From positions 1-15,375 of the forward strand of contig JBBDIE010000155.1 of NCBI GenBank assembly GCA_040880545.1: 15,375 nt of DNA, given 5' to 3'. This DNA comes from M55B112 sp040880545 (GTDB taxonomy: Bacteria; Bacteroidota; Bacteroidia; Bacteroidales; GCA-2748055). The notes beneath the pieces are model-generated. The model searched no databases and was not told the DNA's origin. It worked only from the letters and a program-made list of their open reading frames with translations. Position numbers and translations under genes: made by a program. Below, piece after piece: positions 14,326 to 15,375 of the stretch. Numbering within the stretch: position 1 is the first letter of the stretch; each line of letters begins with the position of its first letter.

Positions 14326-15252
14326 ATGAAAAAAGTGTATAGTGACATTACAAAGACAATTGGCCGGACACCGCTGGTGCAGATCAACAGAATTAACCAG
14401 ACGAAAGCCATTATCCTGGCAAAACTGGAATCATTCAATCCCGGAGGCTCTGTTAAAGACAGAATTGCTATCTCCATGATCGAGGCAGGAGAGAAAAGCG
14501 GTGATATAAAAAAGGACACCGTAATCATTGAGCCCACCAGTGGGAATACAGGGATCGGACTGGCCCTTGTAAGCGCGGCCAAAGGGTACAGGCTGATTCT
14601 TACCATGCCGGAAAGTATGAGCCTTGAGCGGAGAAAAATACTGCAGGCCTATGGTGCCGAGCTGGTACTTACACCTGCCGGCGAAGGGATGAAAGGGGCC
14701 ATTGCCAAGGCCCAGGAGGTGGCAACTGAACACCCCGACCATTTCATTCCTCAGCAGTTTAAGAATCCGGCAAATCCGCAGGTTCACCGTGAAACCACCG
14801 CAAACGAAGTCTGGGAAGATACAGAAGGAAAGGTCGATATATTCGTATCGGGTGTTGGAACCGGCGGAACCATTACCGGGGTGGGGGAGATACTCAAGAA
14901 TAAAAAACCATCGGTCAAGACCTATGCCGTAGAGCCTGAGCTGTCACCCGTGTTGTCGGGCGGTAGTCCGGGGCCGCACAAGATTCAGGGCATCGGAGCC
15001 GGTTTCGTACCGGATGTACTGAATACGGCCATTTACGATGGCGTGGTCAAGGTGACCGAGGCTGATGCACTGAAACAGGCAAAAAACCTTTCGGTGCAGG
15101 AGGGGATCCTGGTTGGAATATCTTCCGGTGCTGCCCTGGCCGCTGCACTGCAAATTGCAGAGAAGGCTGAAAATGAGGGGAAAGTTATTGTGGTGGTACT
15201 GCCCGATACCGGGGAAAGATATTTCAGTACAGTGCTGTTTGAAAATAATTAG
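14326..15252 (+). CDS. cysK: Cysteine synthase (O-acetylserine sulfhydrylase), PLP-dependent
   Basis: A 308-residue protein, standard length for CysK. It makes L-cysteine from O-acetylserine and sulfide in the cytoplasm. PLP-binding Lys44 lies in 'NPGGSVKDR' (38-46). The substrate loop is 'EPTSGNTGIG' (69-78). The phosphate-binding loop 'GVGTGGTITGVGEIL' follows, then 'GIGAGFVP' and, near the C terminus, 'VGISSGAALAAAL'. The pattern is complete, with no truncation. CysM-type enzymes and cystathionine beta-synthases share the fold, but 'TSGNTGIGLA', the length without a regulatory CBS domain and the cysteine-coding leader all favour CysK. The start at 14326 is preceded by A/T-rich sequence without a Shine-Dalgarno. 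Expression is probably controlled by the upstream Cys-codon attenuator. Confidence 0.96.
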   Translation: MKKVYSDITKTIGRTPLVQINRINQTKAIILAKLESFNPGGSVKDRIAISMIEAGEKSGDIKKDTVIIEPTSGNTGIGLALVSAAKGYRLILTMPESMSLERRKILQAYGAELVLTPAGEGMKGAIAKAQEVATEHPDHFIPQQFKNPANPQVHRETTANEVWEDTEGKVDIFVSGVGTGGTITGVGEILKNKKPSVKTYAVEPELSPVLSGGSPGPHKIQGIGAGFVPDVLNTAIYDGVVKVTEADALKQAKNLSVQEGILVGISSGAALAAALQIAEKAENEGKVIVVVLPDTGERYFSTVLFENN

Positions 15253-15375
15253 TGTCTGTCCATATTGTCCGTTTGCTGCGTTACACTCGTCGGGAAATTG
15301 ATCGTTTTCCTATTTGAAACGTGAGAGGGTGCAGGTACTTCATCGTAAGGGGCTTTTTTTTAACCACAGAGGACA
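15253..15375 (+). other. Region downstream of cysK with a T-tract; no convincing terminator stem
   Basis: A T run (15353-15361) follows AAGGGGC, as at the end of the attenuator upstream, but I cannot find a left arm complementary to AAGGGGCT within the preceding 100 nt. A 5-bp hairpin CGTTT/AAACG (15303-15321) lies further upstream. It may be an imperfect cysK terminator. The next gene starts beyond the window. Confidence 0.35.

Noticed and set aside
15322..15361. Second attenuator or terminator after cysK resembling the upstream one
   Set aside because: The T run and AAGGGGC are alike, but no complementary left arm, antiterminator or leader ORF can be found in the visible sequence.

Overview
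This window looks like a chromosomal segment of a Bacteroidota bacterium, probably an anaerobic or facultative member of the Bacteroidales/Marinilabiliales side. Three things point there. The first gene ends in a type IX secretion sorting domain. The leader upstream of cysK has a promoter of the Bacteroidota TTG-N21-TAnnTTTG form. Most genes lack a Shine-Dalgarno sequence and have A/T-rich start regions. I cannot name a genus.

Layout. Positions 3-731 (+) are the 3' end of a secreted or surface protein (Ig-like domain plus T9SS tail). It converges through a shared terminator (762-798) on ppgK, a polyphosphate-type glucokinase (-). Next come a penicillin-acylase-family hydrolase and a membrane-anchored endonuclease/exonuclease/phosphatase protein, a two-gene minus-strand unit (1861-5322). 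An Omp85/BamA-like beta-barrel without POTRA domains (5505-6860, +) follows. Then come a MazF/PemK-type toxin with its small antitoxin (6894-7454, -) and an HD-domain phosphohydrolase (7575-8216, -). Positions 8365-13813 (-) hold a compact operon, rseC-like, rnfB, rnfC, rnfD, rnfG, rnfE, rnfA. It encodes a complete six-subunit Rnf ferredoxin:NAD+ oxidoreductase (ion pump) plus a RseC/MucC-like membrane protein. Neighbouring genes are 2-21 nt apart or overlap. On the plus strand, divergent from the Rnf operon, lies cysK (cysteine synthase).

The most interesting element lies between the Rnf operon and cysK (14061-14282). A promoter is followed by an untracked 30-codon ORF (14132-14224) that contains Cys-Cys-Cys and ends in Cys-stop, then by a rho-independent terminator, then cysK. 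The RNA segments can pair in the classic attenuator scheme: a 1:2 protector hairpin just after the Cys codons, a 10-bp 2:3 antiterminator, and a 10-bp 3:4 terminator. This reads as a ribosome-mediated cysteine-responsive transcription attenuator. Its logic would be that low cysteinyl-tRNA stalls the ribosome at the Cys codons, the antiterminator forms, and cysK is transcribed.

Biologically, the right half links redox energy conservation (Rnf, very rich in iron-sulfur clusters) with cysteine synthesis. The left half is a mix of cell-envelope and housekeeping genes without an evident common pathway.
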